64,000 nucleotides of DNA from Cellulomonas cellasea (GTDB lineage: Bacteria; Actinomycetota; Actinomycetes; Actinomycetales; Cellulomonadaceae). The DNA is taken from positions 186,001 through 250,000 of the forward strand of contig NZ_BJLR01000016.1 of the NCBI RefSeq assembly GCF_006538745.1, given 5' to 3'. The notes beneath the pieces were generated by a model. It was not told where the DNA came from, made no database searches, and saw only the letters and a program-made list of their open reading frames with translations. A program made the translations under genes and the position numbers. This document shows positions 33,754 through 42,500 of this stretch, in pieces. The number at the start of each line of letters is the position of its first letter. Position 1 is the stretch's first letter.

Positions 33754-35688
33754 ATGGACCTCCTCACGCTCGCGCTGATCGGACTGGTCGGCGGCCTCAT
33801 CACCGGGATCTCGCCGTGCATCCTGCCGGTGCTGCCCGTCATCTTCTTCTCGGGCGGCGTGCAGAGCGCCCGCGGCGGCGGGGGTGGGGCCGGGCCCGCT
33901 GTCGTGCGGACGCCCGCGCTCGCCGGGCTGCAGGTCGGGGCGATGGCCCAGCCGTCGTTCGGGACGGGCGCCGGGGCGGCGGTCGCCGGGCGCGTCGCGG
34001 GGGCGTCGGCCGCGGTCGACCGCACGGGGGACGACGGCGTCGGCGCGACGGGTGACGGCGCTGCCGGCGCGCGTCCCCGGCGCGGCCTCACGAGCGAGGC
34101 GTGGCGTCCGTACCTCGTCATCGCGGGCCTCGTCACGAGCTTCACGCTGTTCACCCTGCTCGGGTCGTTCGTGCTCGCGCTGCTCGACCTGCCGCAGGAC
34201 CTGCTGCGCTGGGCGGGCATCGTCGTGCTCGCGCTGCTCGGCGTCGGGCTGCTCGTCCCGCGGTTCGAGGAGATCCTCGAGCGGCCGTTCCAGCGGTTCG
34301 CCCCCCGGAAGAACCGCACCGCCAACCGCAGCGGCTTCCTGCTCGGCCTCGGCCTCGGCGCGGTCTACGTGCCGTGCGCCGGGCCGGTGCTGGCCGCGAT
34401 CACGGTGGCCGGCGCGACGGGCGACATCGGCGTCGGCACGGTCGTGCTCACGGTGTCCTTCGCGCTCGGCGCCGCGCTGCCGCTGCTCGTCTTCGCGCTC
34501 GCGGGCCGCCGCGTCGCCGAGCGGGTCAAGGCGTTCCGCGAGCACCAGCGCGGCATCCGCGCCACAGGCGGTGTGCTCATGCTCGCGCTGGCCCTCGCGC
34601 TGACGTTCAACGTCACCGACGCGATCCAGCGCGCCCTGCCCGGGTACACCGAGGCGCTCCAGGACCGGGTCGCCGCGAACGAGACCGTGCAGCAGCAGCT
34701 CGACCTCGGCGGCCTCGTGACCGCGGAGAACGAGCAGCTCGCGAACTGCACCGACGGCGCGACCGAGCTCGAGGAGTGCGGACCCGCACCGGCGCTGCGC
34801 GGCATCGACACGTGGCTCAACACCGAGGGCGGCGCGCCGCTCGACCTCGCCGACCTGAAGGGCCAGGTCGTGCTGCTCGACTTCTGGGCCTACTCCTGCA
34901 TCAACTGCCAGCGCTCCGTCCCGCACGTCGTCGCGTGGGACGAGGCGTACCGCGACGCGGGGCTCCAGGTCATCGGGGTGCACACGCCCGAGTACGCGTT
35001 CGAGCGCGAGACGCGCAACGTGGTCGACGGCGCCGAGCGGCTCGGCATCGAGTACGCGATCGCGCAGGACAACGCGTACGGCACGTGGACCGCGTACCGG
35101 AACCGCTACTGGCCCGCGCACTACCTCATCGACGCGGACGGCGTCGTCCGGCACATCTCGCAGGGCGAGGGCAACTACGAGGCGACCGAGGCGATGATCC
35201 GCGAGCTGCTCGAGGACGCCGACCCGGGCGTCGCCCTGCCGGCGCCGACCGACGTCGTCGACACGACGCCCGAGGCCGAGGGCATCACGCCCGAGACGTT
35301 CCTCAGCGTCGGCAAGCGGTTCAACTTCGGCGGCGAGGAGTACCAGGAGGGCATCGGGACGTACACGTTCCCGGACCGCCAGCCCGCGGACTCGTTCGCG
35401 TTCGACGGCGAGTGGACGACCGACTACCAGGCAGCCACCGCGGGCGCCGACGCGCGGCTGCGGCTGAGGTTCACCGCGAACGACGTGTTCCTCGTGCTCG
35501 GCGGGGAGGGCACGGTGCACGCGACCGTGCGCGACGAGGAGGGCCGGGTCGTCGAGGAGCGGGACGTCGAGGTCGCGGGGGCGCCGACGCTCTACCCGCT
35601 GCTCGAGTCCGCCGACGGGCCCGTCACCGGGACCGTGGAGGTCGAGGTGCCCGCGGGGCTCGCGGCGTACTCGTTCACCTTCGGGTGA
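33754..35688 (+). CDS. dipZ: DipZ-like cytochrome c biogenesis/thioredoxin fusion
   Basis: 644-residue membrane thiol-disulfide protein. The CcdA part (1-about 290) has six helices with GISPCILPVLP (C22) and VPCAGPVLAAI. A Gly/Ala-rich loop of some 70 residues (about 45-110) lies between helices 1 and 2 and looks like a local insertion. The extracytoplasmic thioredoxin domain (about 345-490) has the redox pair C382-x-x-C385 in SCINCQRS. The C-terminal 120 residues form the extra beta domain found in mycobacterial DipZ. Electrons pass from the cytosol to exported proteins. Its start sits right behind a SigK-type promoter. In M. tuberculosis dipZ lies between mpt83 and mpt70. Confidence 0.93.
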   Translation: MDLLTLALIGLVGGLITGISPCILPVLPVIFFSGGVQSARGGGGGAGPAVVRTPALAGLQVGAMAQPSFGTGAGAAVAGRVAGASAAVDRTGDDGVGATGDGAAGARPRRGLTSEAWRPYLVIAGLVTSFTLFTLLGSFVLALLDLPQDLLRWAGIVVLALLGVGLLVPRFEEILERPFQRFAPRKNRTANRSGFLLGLGLGAVYVPCAGPVLAAITVAGATGDIGVGTVVLTVSFALGAALPLLVFALAGRRVAERVKAFREHQRGIRATGGVLMLALALALTFNVTDAIQRALPGYTEALQDRVAANETVQQQLDLGGLVTAENEQLANCTDGATELEECGPAPALRGIDTWLNTEGGAPLDLADLKGQVVLLDFWAYSCINCQRSVPHVVAWDEAYRDAGLQVIGVHTPEYAFERETRNVVDGAERLGIEYAIAQDNAYGTWTAYRNRYWPAHYLIDADGVVRHISQGEGNYEATEAMIRELLEDADPGVALPAPTDVVDTTPEAEGITPETFLSVGKRFNFGGEEYQEGIGTYTFPDRQPADSFAFDGEWTTDYQAATAGADARLRLRFTANDVFLVLGGEGTVHATVRDEEGRVVEERDVEVAGAPTLYPLLESADGPVTGTVEVEVPAGLAAYSFTFG

Positions 35689-35781
35689 CCGGGGCGCCGG
35701 GGACGCGCAGGGCGCCCGGCACGTGCGGCCGGGTTCCCGGCTGCGGCGTGCTCCGGACAGCGGCGTCCTCCGGACAGCGGT

Positions 35782-35820
35782 GAGCGGGCCGGCGTGGTCG
35801 TGGACCGCGCCGGCCCGCTC
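35782..35820. terminator. Terminator between dipZ and DUF427 gene
   Basis: Perfect 13-base stem (GAGCGGGCCGGCG and complement), loop 13 bases with a further GGTC/GACC inner pairing. Placed between convergent genes. Confidence 0.8.
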
Positions 35821-35886
35821 GTCGTCCGTCCGCAGCCCGGCCGCCTGCGCTCGACCGGCTGCGGTTCGACGGCTGCGGCGCGACGC

Positions 35887-36168
35887 CTACGGCTCGACGA
35901 CGACCCCGCGCCAGAACGCGACGTGGTTCGTGATCTCCTTCGCCGCGTCCTTGGGGTCCGGGTACGCCCACGCGACGTCCTTGGCCTCGGGGCCCGCGTC
36001 GGCGACGGACCAGTAGCTCGCCACGCCCTTCCAGGGGCACGTCGTGTGGGTGTCGGTCGCCTCGAGCAGCTCCCAGTCGACCGACTCGGGCGGGAAGTAG
36101 TGGTTGCCCTCGACGACGACGGTGGCGTCGCTCTCGGCGAGGGTCTGTCCGTTGAAGGTTGCGCGCAT
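35887..36168 (-). CDS. DUF427 protein
   Basis: 93-residue cytosolic protein filling the whole DUF427 domain. The family features are EGNHYFPPESVDWELL, then THTTCPWKGVASYWSV and VAWAYPDPK. Start ATG 36168 (MRATFNGQTLAES). Function is unknown in the family. It is divergent from the threonine exporter gene with 137 bases between them. Confidence 0.9.
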   Translation of the reverse strand: MRATFNGQTLAESDATVVVEGNHYFPPESVDWELLEATDTHTTCPWKGVASYWSVADAGPEAKDVAWAYPDPKDAAKEITNHVAFWRGVVVEP

Positions 36169-36305
36169 GGGGCCAGCATGCGCCCGGTCCCGCCGTCCGA
36201 CAACGGGACGACGACCGCCCCGGTGTGGCCGACGTCGCACCGGCGGCACGGCGACCCGGGATCGACGTCCTGCCGGCGCGGTGCGCGGGCGGCGATGATG
36301 GTCCG

Positions 36306-37583
36306 GTGCCCACGCAGCCAGCCGACGACGAGCTCGAGCTCATCCGCCAGTCCGGCGCCGCGCTGCGCGTCGGGCGCCTGAGCCTGTCCGCCGGCACCGG
36401 CTCCTACCGCGTCAAGGCGTCGATGGCGCGCGTCGCCCGGGCGCTGGGCGTCGACCGCCACGAGGCGCACGTGACGCTCACCGAGATCACGACGACCTCG
36501 CACCGCGGCAGCAGCTTCCGCACCGAGGTCGCCGAGGTCCGCACGATCGGCATCAACGCCGACCGGCTGTCCCGCCTCGAGGTCCTCGCGTCGCGGCTCG
36601 AGGCCGACGCCGAGCGGGGCCGGCTCGCGACGGTCGACGAGGTGAACACCGCGCTCGACGACATCGCGTCGCGCCCCCCGCTGTACCCGGCGCTGCTCAA
36701 CGCGCTGTGGTCGGCCGTCGCGTGCGCGGCGTTCGCGTTCCTCAACAACGCCGGCCCCGTCGAGATCGTCGCTGTGGCGTTCGGCGCGGGGCTCGGCCAG
36801 CTCGTCCGGCGCGCGCTGCTGCACCGGGGCTTCAACCAGTTCGGGGTGACGATGCTCGCCGCCGCGACGGCGTGCGTCGGGTACCTCGCGTTCGTCGAGG
36901 TGCTGTTCGAGCTCGGCGCGACGGAGGCCCACCACCAGGCCGGGTACGTCTCCGCGGTGCTGTTCCTCATCCCCGGCTTCGCGCTCGTGACCGGCGCGCT
37001 CGACCTCGCGCGGCTCGACTTCTCCGCGGGGACGGCCCGCCTCGTGCACGCGCTCATGCTGCTGACGTCGGCCGCGCTCGCGCTGTGGGGCGTGTCGGAG
37101 GTCGTCGGGCTCTCGCCGGACCCGGTCGCGCCGATGGCGCTCGACCCGGGCGTCCTGCTCCTGCTGCGGTTCGCCGCAAGCTTCCTCGGGGTGCTCGGCT
37201 TCGCGCTCATGTTCAACAGCCCGTGGCCCATGGCGCTCGGCGCGGCGACCGTCGGGATGGTCGCGAACGTGCTGCGGCTCGTCCTGGTCGACTCCGGGGT
37301 CGTCGCGCAGGCGTCGGCCGCCGCCGCGTGCCTCGTCGTCGGGCTGCTCGCGGCCGTCGTCGCGCCCCGGCTGCACGTCCCGCGCATCACGATCTCGGTG
37401 CCGGCCGTCGTCATCATGGTCCCGGGCGTCACCGCCTACCGCGCCGTCTTCCACCTCTCCAACGGCGAGACGACCGACGCGCTCGTGTACGCCGTGCAGG
37501 CGGGGCTCGTCGTGGTGTCGATCTCGATCGGGCTCGCGGTCGCGCGGATGCTGACCGACCGGACGTGGGCGTACGAGCGCTGA
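36306..37583 (+). CDS. Threonine/serine exporter, ThrE family
   Basis: 425-residue membrane exporter. The N-terminal soluble part (1-125) has GAALRVGRLSLSAGTGSYRVKASM, the DUF1212/ThrE opening. About ten helices follow, with IPGFALVTGALDLARLDFSAG and VVIMVPGVTAYRAVF marking the two fused halves. GTG 36306 is chosen from homology; the ORF is open further upstream without a ribosome site. Proton-coupled efflux of threonine or serine is known for ThrE of Corynebacterium. Confidence 0.9.
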   Translation: MPTQPADDELELIRQSGAALRVGRLSLSAGTGSYRVKASMARVARALGVDRHEAHVTLTEITTTSHRGSSFRTEVAEVRTIGINADRLSRLEVLASRLEADAERGRLATVDEVNTALDDIASRPPLYPALLNALWSAVACAAFAFLNNAGPVEIVAVAFGAGLGQLVRRALLHRGFNQFGVTMLAAATACVGYLAFVEVLFELGATEAHHQAGYVSAVLFLIPGFALVTGALDLARLDFSAGTARLVHALMLLTSAALALWGVSEVVGLSPDPVAPMALDPGVLLLLRFAASFLGVLGFALMFNSPWPMALGAATVGMVANVLRLVLVDSGVVAQASAAAACLVVGLLAAVVAPRLHVPRITISVPAVVIMVPGVTAYRAVFHLSNGETTDALVYAVQAGLVVVSISIGLAVARMLTDRTWAYER

Positions 37584-37756
37584 GCGACGTGCCGCGGCGC
37601 CGGCCGGCGCGGGCCCCGGCGGCGCCCGGGGGCGGAGCGGGGCGGTTGTCCGGAAGGCGCTCCGCGGGTGCTCGGCGGGTGCTCAGCGGCGGCTCGGCGG
37701 GCCCGTCCTCACCGCTTTGCCGCGCACCGAGCCGGGCAGGTACCCTGTGCGAGCCT

Positions 37757-37845
37757 GGAGACGTCGCATAGCCAGGTCTAGTGCGCGACCCTGCTAAGGT
37801 CGTGAAGGGGCAACCCTTCCGTGGGTTCAAATCCCACCGTCTCCG
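37757..37845 (+). tRNA. tRNA-Ser(GCU)
   Basis: 89-base class II tRNA: acceptor GGAGACG/CGTCTCC, anticodon loop with GCT, long variable arm (GTCGTGAAGGGGCAACCCTTCC region) and T-arm GTGGGTTCAAATCCCAC. The discriminator is G and CCA is not encoded. Confidence 0.96.
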
Positions 37846-37908
37846 CTTCTGATCGGCCCCGGACCACGCGGTCCGGGGCCGATCTGCGTCCCGGGCACCG
37901 CCCGCCGC

Positions 37909-39744
37909 TCAGCCGTGCGCGGCGGTGCGGAACCCGGCGGGCGGTGCCGAGACCCACAGGCACAGCATGAGCAGCGCCCACAGGGCCGCGGCGTGGTTCT
38001 CCCCGGCGTCGTGGCGGCGGAGCAGGTCGGCGACCGCCGCGGTGTCGACGACGCCCGCGTCGGCCAGCACCGCGGGGGTCAGCGTGTCGTGCAGCAGCGG
38101 GCGCAGGCCCCCGCGCAGCCAGCGCCCGAGCGGCACCGTGAACCCCTGCTTGGGCCGGTCGACGAGCGCGGGCGGCACGCGGCGGTGCAGGAGCTCGCGC
38201 AGCAGCGACTTGCCCACGAGCAGCTCGGGGGGCAGGCGCAGCGAGAACTCGACGACGCGGTGGTCGAGCAGCGGCGCGCGCGTCTCGAGGCTCACGGACA
38301 TCGCGGCCCGGTCGACCTTCGTCAGGAGCTGGTCCGGCAGGTAGCCCGTGAGGTCGCTGACCATGGAGCGGTGCCGGAGCGCCACGTCGCCGAGGTGCCA
38401 CGGCCCGCCCGGGTACGGCGGGACGGGACCGCCGGTCATCCGCGCGACGGTCCGCGGGCTCGTCACCGCGAGCAGGGTGCGCGCGACGTCGGGCGCGGAC
38501 ATCCCGGCGATCCGCGCGATGCGCCGGACCGACGGGGGGAGCCGGTGCGCGACCGCCTGGGCGGCCCCCCCGACGGGCGCGAGAGCCCGCGCCGGCGCGG
38601 CGTACCGGCCGAGCTTGTCGTAGCGCTCGTAGCCGCCGAACGTCTCGTCGCCCCCGTCGCCCGTGAGGCACACCGTGACGACGCGCCGCGCGCTCGCGGC
38701 CACGAGGCGCGTGGGCAGCGCGCTCGCGTCGGCGAACGGCTCGCCGTAGATCTGCGGGAGCTCGGGCACGAGCGCGAGCGCCGCCGACTCGTCGAGGTGC
38801 AGCGCGTGGTGCTCGGTGCCGAGGTGCTGCGCGACGAGGGCCGCGTGGGGGCTCTCGTCGTGCACCGCGTCGGTGAAGCCGACGGTGAACGTGCGCACCG
38901 GGCGCTGCGCCGTCTCCGTCATCAGGGCCGTGACCAGCGAGGAGTCGATGCCCCCGGACAGGAACGCGCCGACCGGGACGTCCGCGACGACCTGCCCGCG
39001 CACGGCCCGGCCGAGCAGGCCGTCGAGCGTGTCGAGCGCCTCGGCGCGGTCGATCTGCAGCCGCGGTGCCGCGAGGTGGTCCTCGGGCCGCCAGTACGGC
39101 TCGACCTCGACCCGGTCGTCGCGCAGACGGAGCACGTGTGCCGGGGGGACCTTGCGGATCGCGGCGCGGATGGTCCACGGCGACGGCACGTTCCGGAACG
39201 CCAGGAACAGGCGCACGGCGTCGTGGTCGAGGTCGGTCGGCACCCACGGCAGCCCGGCGAGCGCCGCGATCTCGGAGGCGAACGCGAACCGGCCGCCGAC
39301 GTGCGCGTAGTAGAGCGGCTTCTCGCCGATCCGGTCGCGCACCAGGGTCAGCATGCGGTCGTCGCGGTCCCACACCGCGAACGCGAACATCCCGACGAGC
39401 CGCTCGACGCACGCCTCGCCCCACTCGACGAACGCCGCGAGGACGACCTCGCTGTCGGTGCGGGACCGGAACACGTGGCCGCGCCCGACGAGCTCCGCGC
39501 GGAGCTCGTCGTGGTTGTAGATCTCGCCGTTGAACGTCAGGACGTACCGGCCGCTCGGGCTGAGCATGGGCTGGTGGCCGGCGGGGGTCAGGTCGACGAC
39601 GGAGAGCCGCCGGTGCCCCAGGACCACGCCCGGCCCGGCCCACGTGCCGCTGTCGTCGGGACCTCGGTGCGCGAGGCGCACGAGTGCGGCGTCGAGGTCC
39701 TCCGCGACGGCGCCCTGCGCCAGCACGCCAGCGATACCGCACAT
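37909..39744 (-). CDS. asnB: Asparagine synthase (glutamine-hydrolysing)
   Basis: 611-residue two-domain enzyme. The N-terminal Ntn glutaminase begins MCGIAGVLAQG with nucleophile C2 and contains RLAHRGPDDSG and TFNGEIYNHDELR. The C-terminal synthetase has the PP-loop SGGIDSS near 261-267. It belongs to the longer AsnB branch common in actinobacterial surface-polymer and amidotransfer roles as well as in asparagine synthesis, so the acceptor could be aspartate or another carboxylate. Start ATG 39744. No pathway genes flank it. Confidence 0.93.
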   Translation of the reverse strand: MCGIAGVLAQGAVAEDLDAALVRLAHRGPDDSGTWAGPGVVLGHRRLSVVDLTPAGHQPMLSPSGRYVLTFNGEIYNHDELRAELVGRGHVFRSRTDSEVVLAAFVEWGEACVERLVGMFAFAVWDRDDRMLTLVRDRIGEKPLYYAHVGGRFAFASEIAALAGLPWVPTDLDHDAVRLFLAFRNVPSPWTIRAAIRKVPPAHVLRLRDDRVEVEPYWRPEDHLAAPRLQIDRAEALDTLDGLLGRAVRGQVVADVPVGAFLSGGIDSSLVTALMTETAQRPVRTFTVGFTDAVHDESPHAALVAQHLGTEHHALHLDESAALALVPELPQIYGEPFADASALPTRLVAASARRVVTVCLTGDGGDETFGGYERYDKLGRYAAPARALAPVGGAAQAVAHRLPPSVRRIARIAGMSAPDVARTLLAVTSPRTVARMTGGPVPPYPGGPWHLGDVALRHRSMVSDLTGYLPDQLLTKVDRAAMSVSLETRAPLLDHRVVEFSLRLPPELLVGKSLLRELLHRRVPPALVDRPKQGFTVPLGRWLRGGLRPLLHDTLTPAVLADAGVVDTAAVADLLRRHDAGENHAAALWALLMLCLWVSAPPAGFRTAAHG

Positions 39745-39849
39745 GCGTCGCCCCCCCGGGCTGGTCCTCGACCGCAGCGAAATCCACCATAGCGGGACGA
39801 ATCACCCACCTCGGCGGGTCGTCCGGGGTGAAGTCACGATCCGAGACGG

Positions 39850-39879
39850 GGCACGGCGCCCGGGTGCGGGCGCCGTGCC
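39850..39879 (-). terminator. Terminator of the PepSY gene
   Basis: Perfect 13-base stem (GGCACGGCGCCCG and complement) with a four-base loop, ending seven bases beyond the PepSY stop. Confidence 0.85.
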
Positions 39880-39885
39880 GGAGCC

Positions 39886-41334
39886 TCACGCCACGTCGAA
39901 GAAGCGGCGCGTCGCGGGCAGCCGCCGCAGCACGAACCGGTCGAGCAGCAGCACGACGAGCAGCGACGCCCCGAACAGCGGCAGCGCCACGCCGAGGACC
40001 ACGACCGCGACGGCCAGCAGCGGCGTCGCGCGCAGCGGGAGGGTGCCGCGCGGCGCGCCGGCCCGGCCCTGGCCACGCGGCCGGCGGCGCCACCACATGA
40101 GCGGCCCGGTCACGCACATCACGACGACGGCGACGCAGAACGCCGCGGTCAGCACCAGGTTGGGCGTGCCGAAGCGCCGGCCCTCGTGCAGCGCGATGCC
40201 CTGCGCGACCGTCTTGGCCAGCGCGGGGTAGTCGTCGTACCCGTACTGCGACACGACCGTCCCGCCGAACCGGTCGACGTGCACCGAGCGCTCCCGGCCC
40301 GGGTCGTCGAACGCGTACCCGATCACGCTGAGCACCCCGTTCTCGTCGCGCGGCAGGGCGACGGTCATCGGGTGCGCGAGCCCCTCCTGCGCGGCCAGCA
40401 GCAGCGCGGTGTCGACCGTGGCGACCGAGCGGGTCGGCGCGTCCGGGTCGCTCGTCGGGACGGGGCTCCTGCCCTGCGCCCACGGGACCTCGTGGGTGTG
40501 CGGGAGCGACTCGTCGAGCGTCGAGACCGGGTCGGACAGCGCGCCGTGGTCCTGGCTCCACATCGACGTGCCGGCGCGCGTCGCGAGCGACTGCACGTTC
40601 GCCCCCCAGATCCCGGTCCACGGCAGGCCGCTGACGACGAGCATCAGCAGGCCGCCGCCGACGAACGCGCCCGTCCAGGCGTGCGTGGTGCGCAACCGGG
40701 CCTGCCCGGTGCCGGCGCGGCGCTTGCGGGCCCGCGCGTGCCGCCCGCGCCAGAACAGGTAGTAGCCCGAGAGGGCCATGACGATCGCCCAGCACGCCCC
40801 GAGCTCGAGGACCGCGTCGCCGACCGCGCCGGCCATGAGGTCCGCGTGCAGCCGCACCGCGGTCCCGCTGAGCGTCGTGTCGGGGTTCAGGTCGCCGAGG
40901 ATCTTCCCGGTCCAGGGGTCGACGAACACGTCGAGCGGCGTCCCCGCGGCGGTCTCGAGCGAGAACCGCAGCGGGTCGGTCTCGGTCGCCGGCTCGGTCA
41001 TCGACACCACGGTCGCGTCCGGGTACGTCGCCGCGACGCCGATCCGGTAGGGCTCGAACCCGGCGAGCTGCGCGCCCTCCGGGGGTGCGTCGACCCGCAG
41101 GAGCTCGGGGTGCAGCGCGGGCTCGAGCTGGAAGCGGAACAGGTAGATCAGGCCGGTCACGGCCAGCACGAGCACGACGGGGATCACGAGGAACGACGCG
41201 TAGAAGTGCCAGCGCCAGAACGCGCGGAACAGCCCGCCGCGCGGGCGCGGGGCCGCGGGGGCGGTGGGCGTCGTGCCGCCCGGGGCGGCGGGTGGCTCGG
41301 GTGGGGCGAGGGTCGGGTCGTCGACAGCGGGCAT
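39886..41334 (-). CDS. PepSY-associated transmembrane protein
   Basis: 482-residue membrane protein with four main helices in the PiuB/PepSY_TM layout: FWRWHFYASFLVIPVVLVLAVTGLIYLFRF is the first, written here as residues about 37-66. An extracytoplasmic PepSY segment follows (LDVFVDPWTGKILGDL). Paired histidines at helix ends (RLHADLM, TTHAWTG, ALHEGRRFG) resemble heme or metal ligands. Relatives are linked to iron or copper handling and iron reduction. CCGGAG precedes ATG 41334. The next gene upstream on the same strand is a His-rich membrane protein, likely the same operon. Confidence 0.88.
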   Translation of the reverse strand: MPAVDDPTLAPPEPPAAPGGTTPTAPAAPRPRGGLFRAFWRWHFYASFLVIPVVLVLAVTGLIYLFRFQLEPALHPELLRVDAPPEGAQLAGFEPYRIGVAATYPDATVVSMTEPATETDPLRFSLETAAGTPLDVFVDPWTGKILGDLNPDTTLSGTAVRLHADLMAGAVGDAVLELGACWAIVMALSGYYLFWRGRHARARKRRAGTGQARLRTTHAWTGAFVGGGLLMLVVSGLPWTGIWGANVQSLATRAGTSMWSQDHGALSDPVSTLDESLPHTHEVPWAQGRSPVPTSDPDAPTRSVATVDTALLLAAQEGLAHPMTVALPRDENGVLSVIGYAFDDPGRERSVHVDRFGGTVVSQYGYDDYPALAKTVAQGIALHEGRRFGTPNLVLTAAFCVAVVVMCVTGPLMWWRRRPRGQGRAGAPRGTLPLRATPLLAVAVVVLGVALPLFGASLLVVLLLDRFVLRRLPATRRFFDVA

Positions 41335-41501
41335 GCGGGATCTCCGGGGGAGCGACGGGGCGCCGGGAGGCGGTGGGCAGGGCGGGATCGCCTGGAGTCG
41401 GTTGCGCGGGCGCACCCGCCCGGCGTGGTGACGGCCGGGGCAGGAGGACGCGCGACGTCGAGTCGTCCGGGAGACGACGCGCGACGCGACGACGGAGGCG
41501 G

Positions 41502-42155
41502 TCAGCCCTGCGGGGGACCTCGCCGGCACACGCCTCCCGCGGCGACGAGCGGGGGCTGGCCGGCGTCGAGCTGCCAGCCCGGCGACGGGGCGACGCGGTC
41601 AGCGAGCGTGGGCGCCCCGGCGCGGGGCAGGTCGCGCAGGGTGGCCCACGCCCAGAGCCGGGCGAGCAGGGCGTCGCCGTGCGCCAGCACGAGCGCGGTC
41701 AGCACGGTCGCGACGACGTGCCCGAGCAGCATCGGGAGGCCGGTGTGGTGGTCGGGTCCGGCGGCGGAGGCGACGTCGGTGGCCGAGGCGTGCGAGGCGT
41801 GCCCGTCGCCGTGCGGGCCGGCTCCGTGCGCGACGTGCGCCGTCATGACGCCGCCGTGGCCGGTGGCGTGCGCGGCGCCCGCGGTCGCCGGTGCGCCGGC
41901 GGTGCCGAGACTCAGCGCCTGGTGCAGGCCGAGCTCGAGCAGGCCGAGCGCGGTGGTGAGCGCCCCGGGACCCCACGTGCGGCGGGCCAGGACCGCGGCG
42001 ACGGGCAGCACCGCGAGCCAGAGCAGCAGCACGGTTCCGAGCGCCGGGACGCGCCCGCCGCCGGACGCATGGGCACCGGCCGCGAGGAGCACGGCGAGCA
42101 GCGCGAAGACGGCGGCGCGGGCCACGCGCACGCGGCCGCGCCACGGGCTGCTCAT
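41502..42155 (-). CDS. Membrane protein with histidine-rich loop
   Basis: 217 residues, four or five hydrophobic helices. Between helices 3 and 4 a loop (about 95-138) is packed with histidines: HATGHGGVMTAHVAHG, then HGDGHASHAS and DHHTGL. Such loops usually bind copper or zinc. The first helix after a basic start acts as signal/anchor. It precedes the PepSY gene by 167 bases on the same strand. A role in metal handling with PepSY is inference. No family is recognised with certainty. Confidence 0.72.
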   Translation of the reverse strand: MSSPWRGRVRVARAAVFALLAVLLAAGAHASGGGRVPALGTVLLLWLAVLPVAAVLARRTWGPGALTTALGLLELGLHQALSLGTAGAPATAGAAHATGHGGVMTAHVAHGAGPHGDGHASHASATDVASAAGPDHHTGLPMLLGHVVATVLTALVLAHGDALLARLWAWATLRDLPRAGAPTLADRVAPSPGWQLDAGQPPLVAAGGVCRRGPPQG

Positions 42156-42331
42156 CTGGCGAACGCTAGACCGCCGAGCACCCGCAGCAGAGCGAGCCGA
42201 AACGTTACGCAGATCGTCCCGCTCACAACGGCGGCCCTGTGCGGCCCAGGAGTAGGCGGTGCCCGCACGGACGCTCGGTTTGGGTCACGGCGCTCGGGCG
42301 GGTATCCTCCTACACGGCCCGCAAAGGCCAC

Positions 42332-42404
42332 GCGCCCGTAGCTCAATGGATAGAGCATCTGACTACGGATCAGAAGGTTGGGGGTTCGAGTCCCTTCGGG
42401 CGCA
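42332..42404 (+). tRNA. tRNA-Arg(ACG)
   Basis: 73-base cloverleaf: acceptor GCGCCCG/CGGGCGC, anticodon loop CTACGGA with anticodon ACG (wobble A expected to be inosine), T-arm GGGGGTTCGAGTCCC, discriminator A. Confidence 0.97.
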
Positions 42405-42414
42405 CAGCACATCA

Positions 42415-42447
42415 CGAAGGCCGGCACCGTCACGGTGCCGGCCTTCG
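42415..42447 (+). terminator. Terminator after tRNA-Arg
   Basis: Perfect 15-base stem CGAAGGCCGGCACCG with a three-base TCA loop, 10 bases after the tRNA. Confidence 0.88.
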
Positions 42448-42500
42448 TCGTTCCGGGGGAGCCGGGCTCGCGTCGTCCGGGCGCCCGGCGGCGCCGGCCG

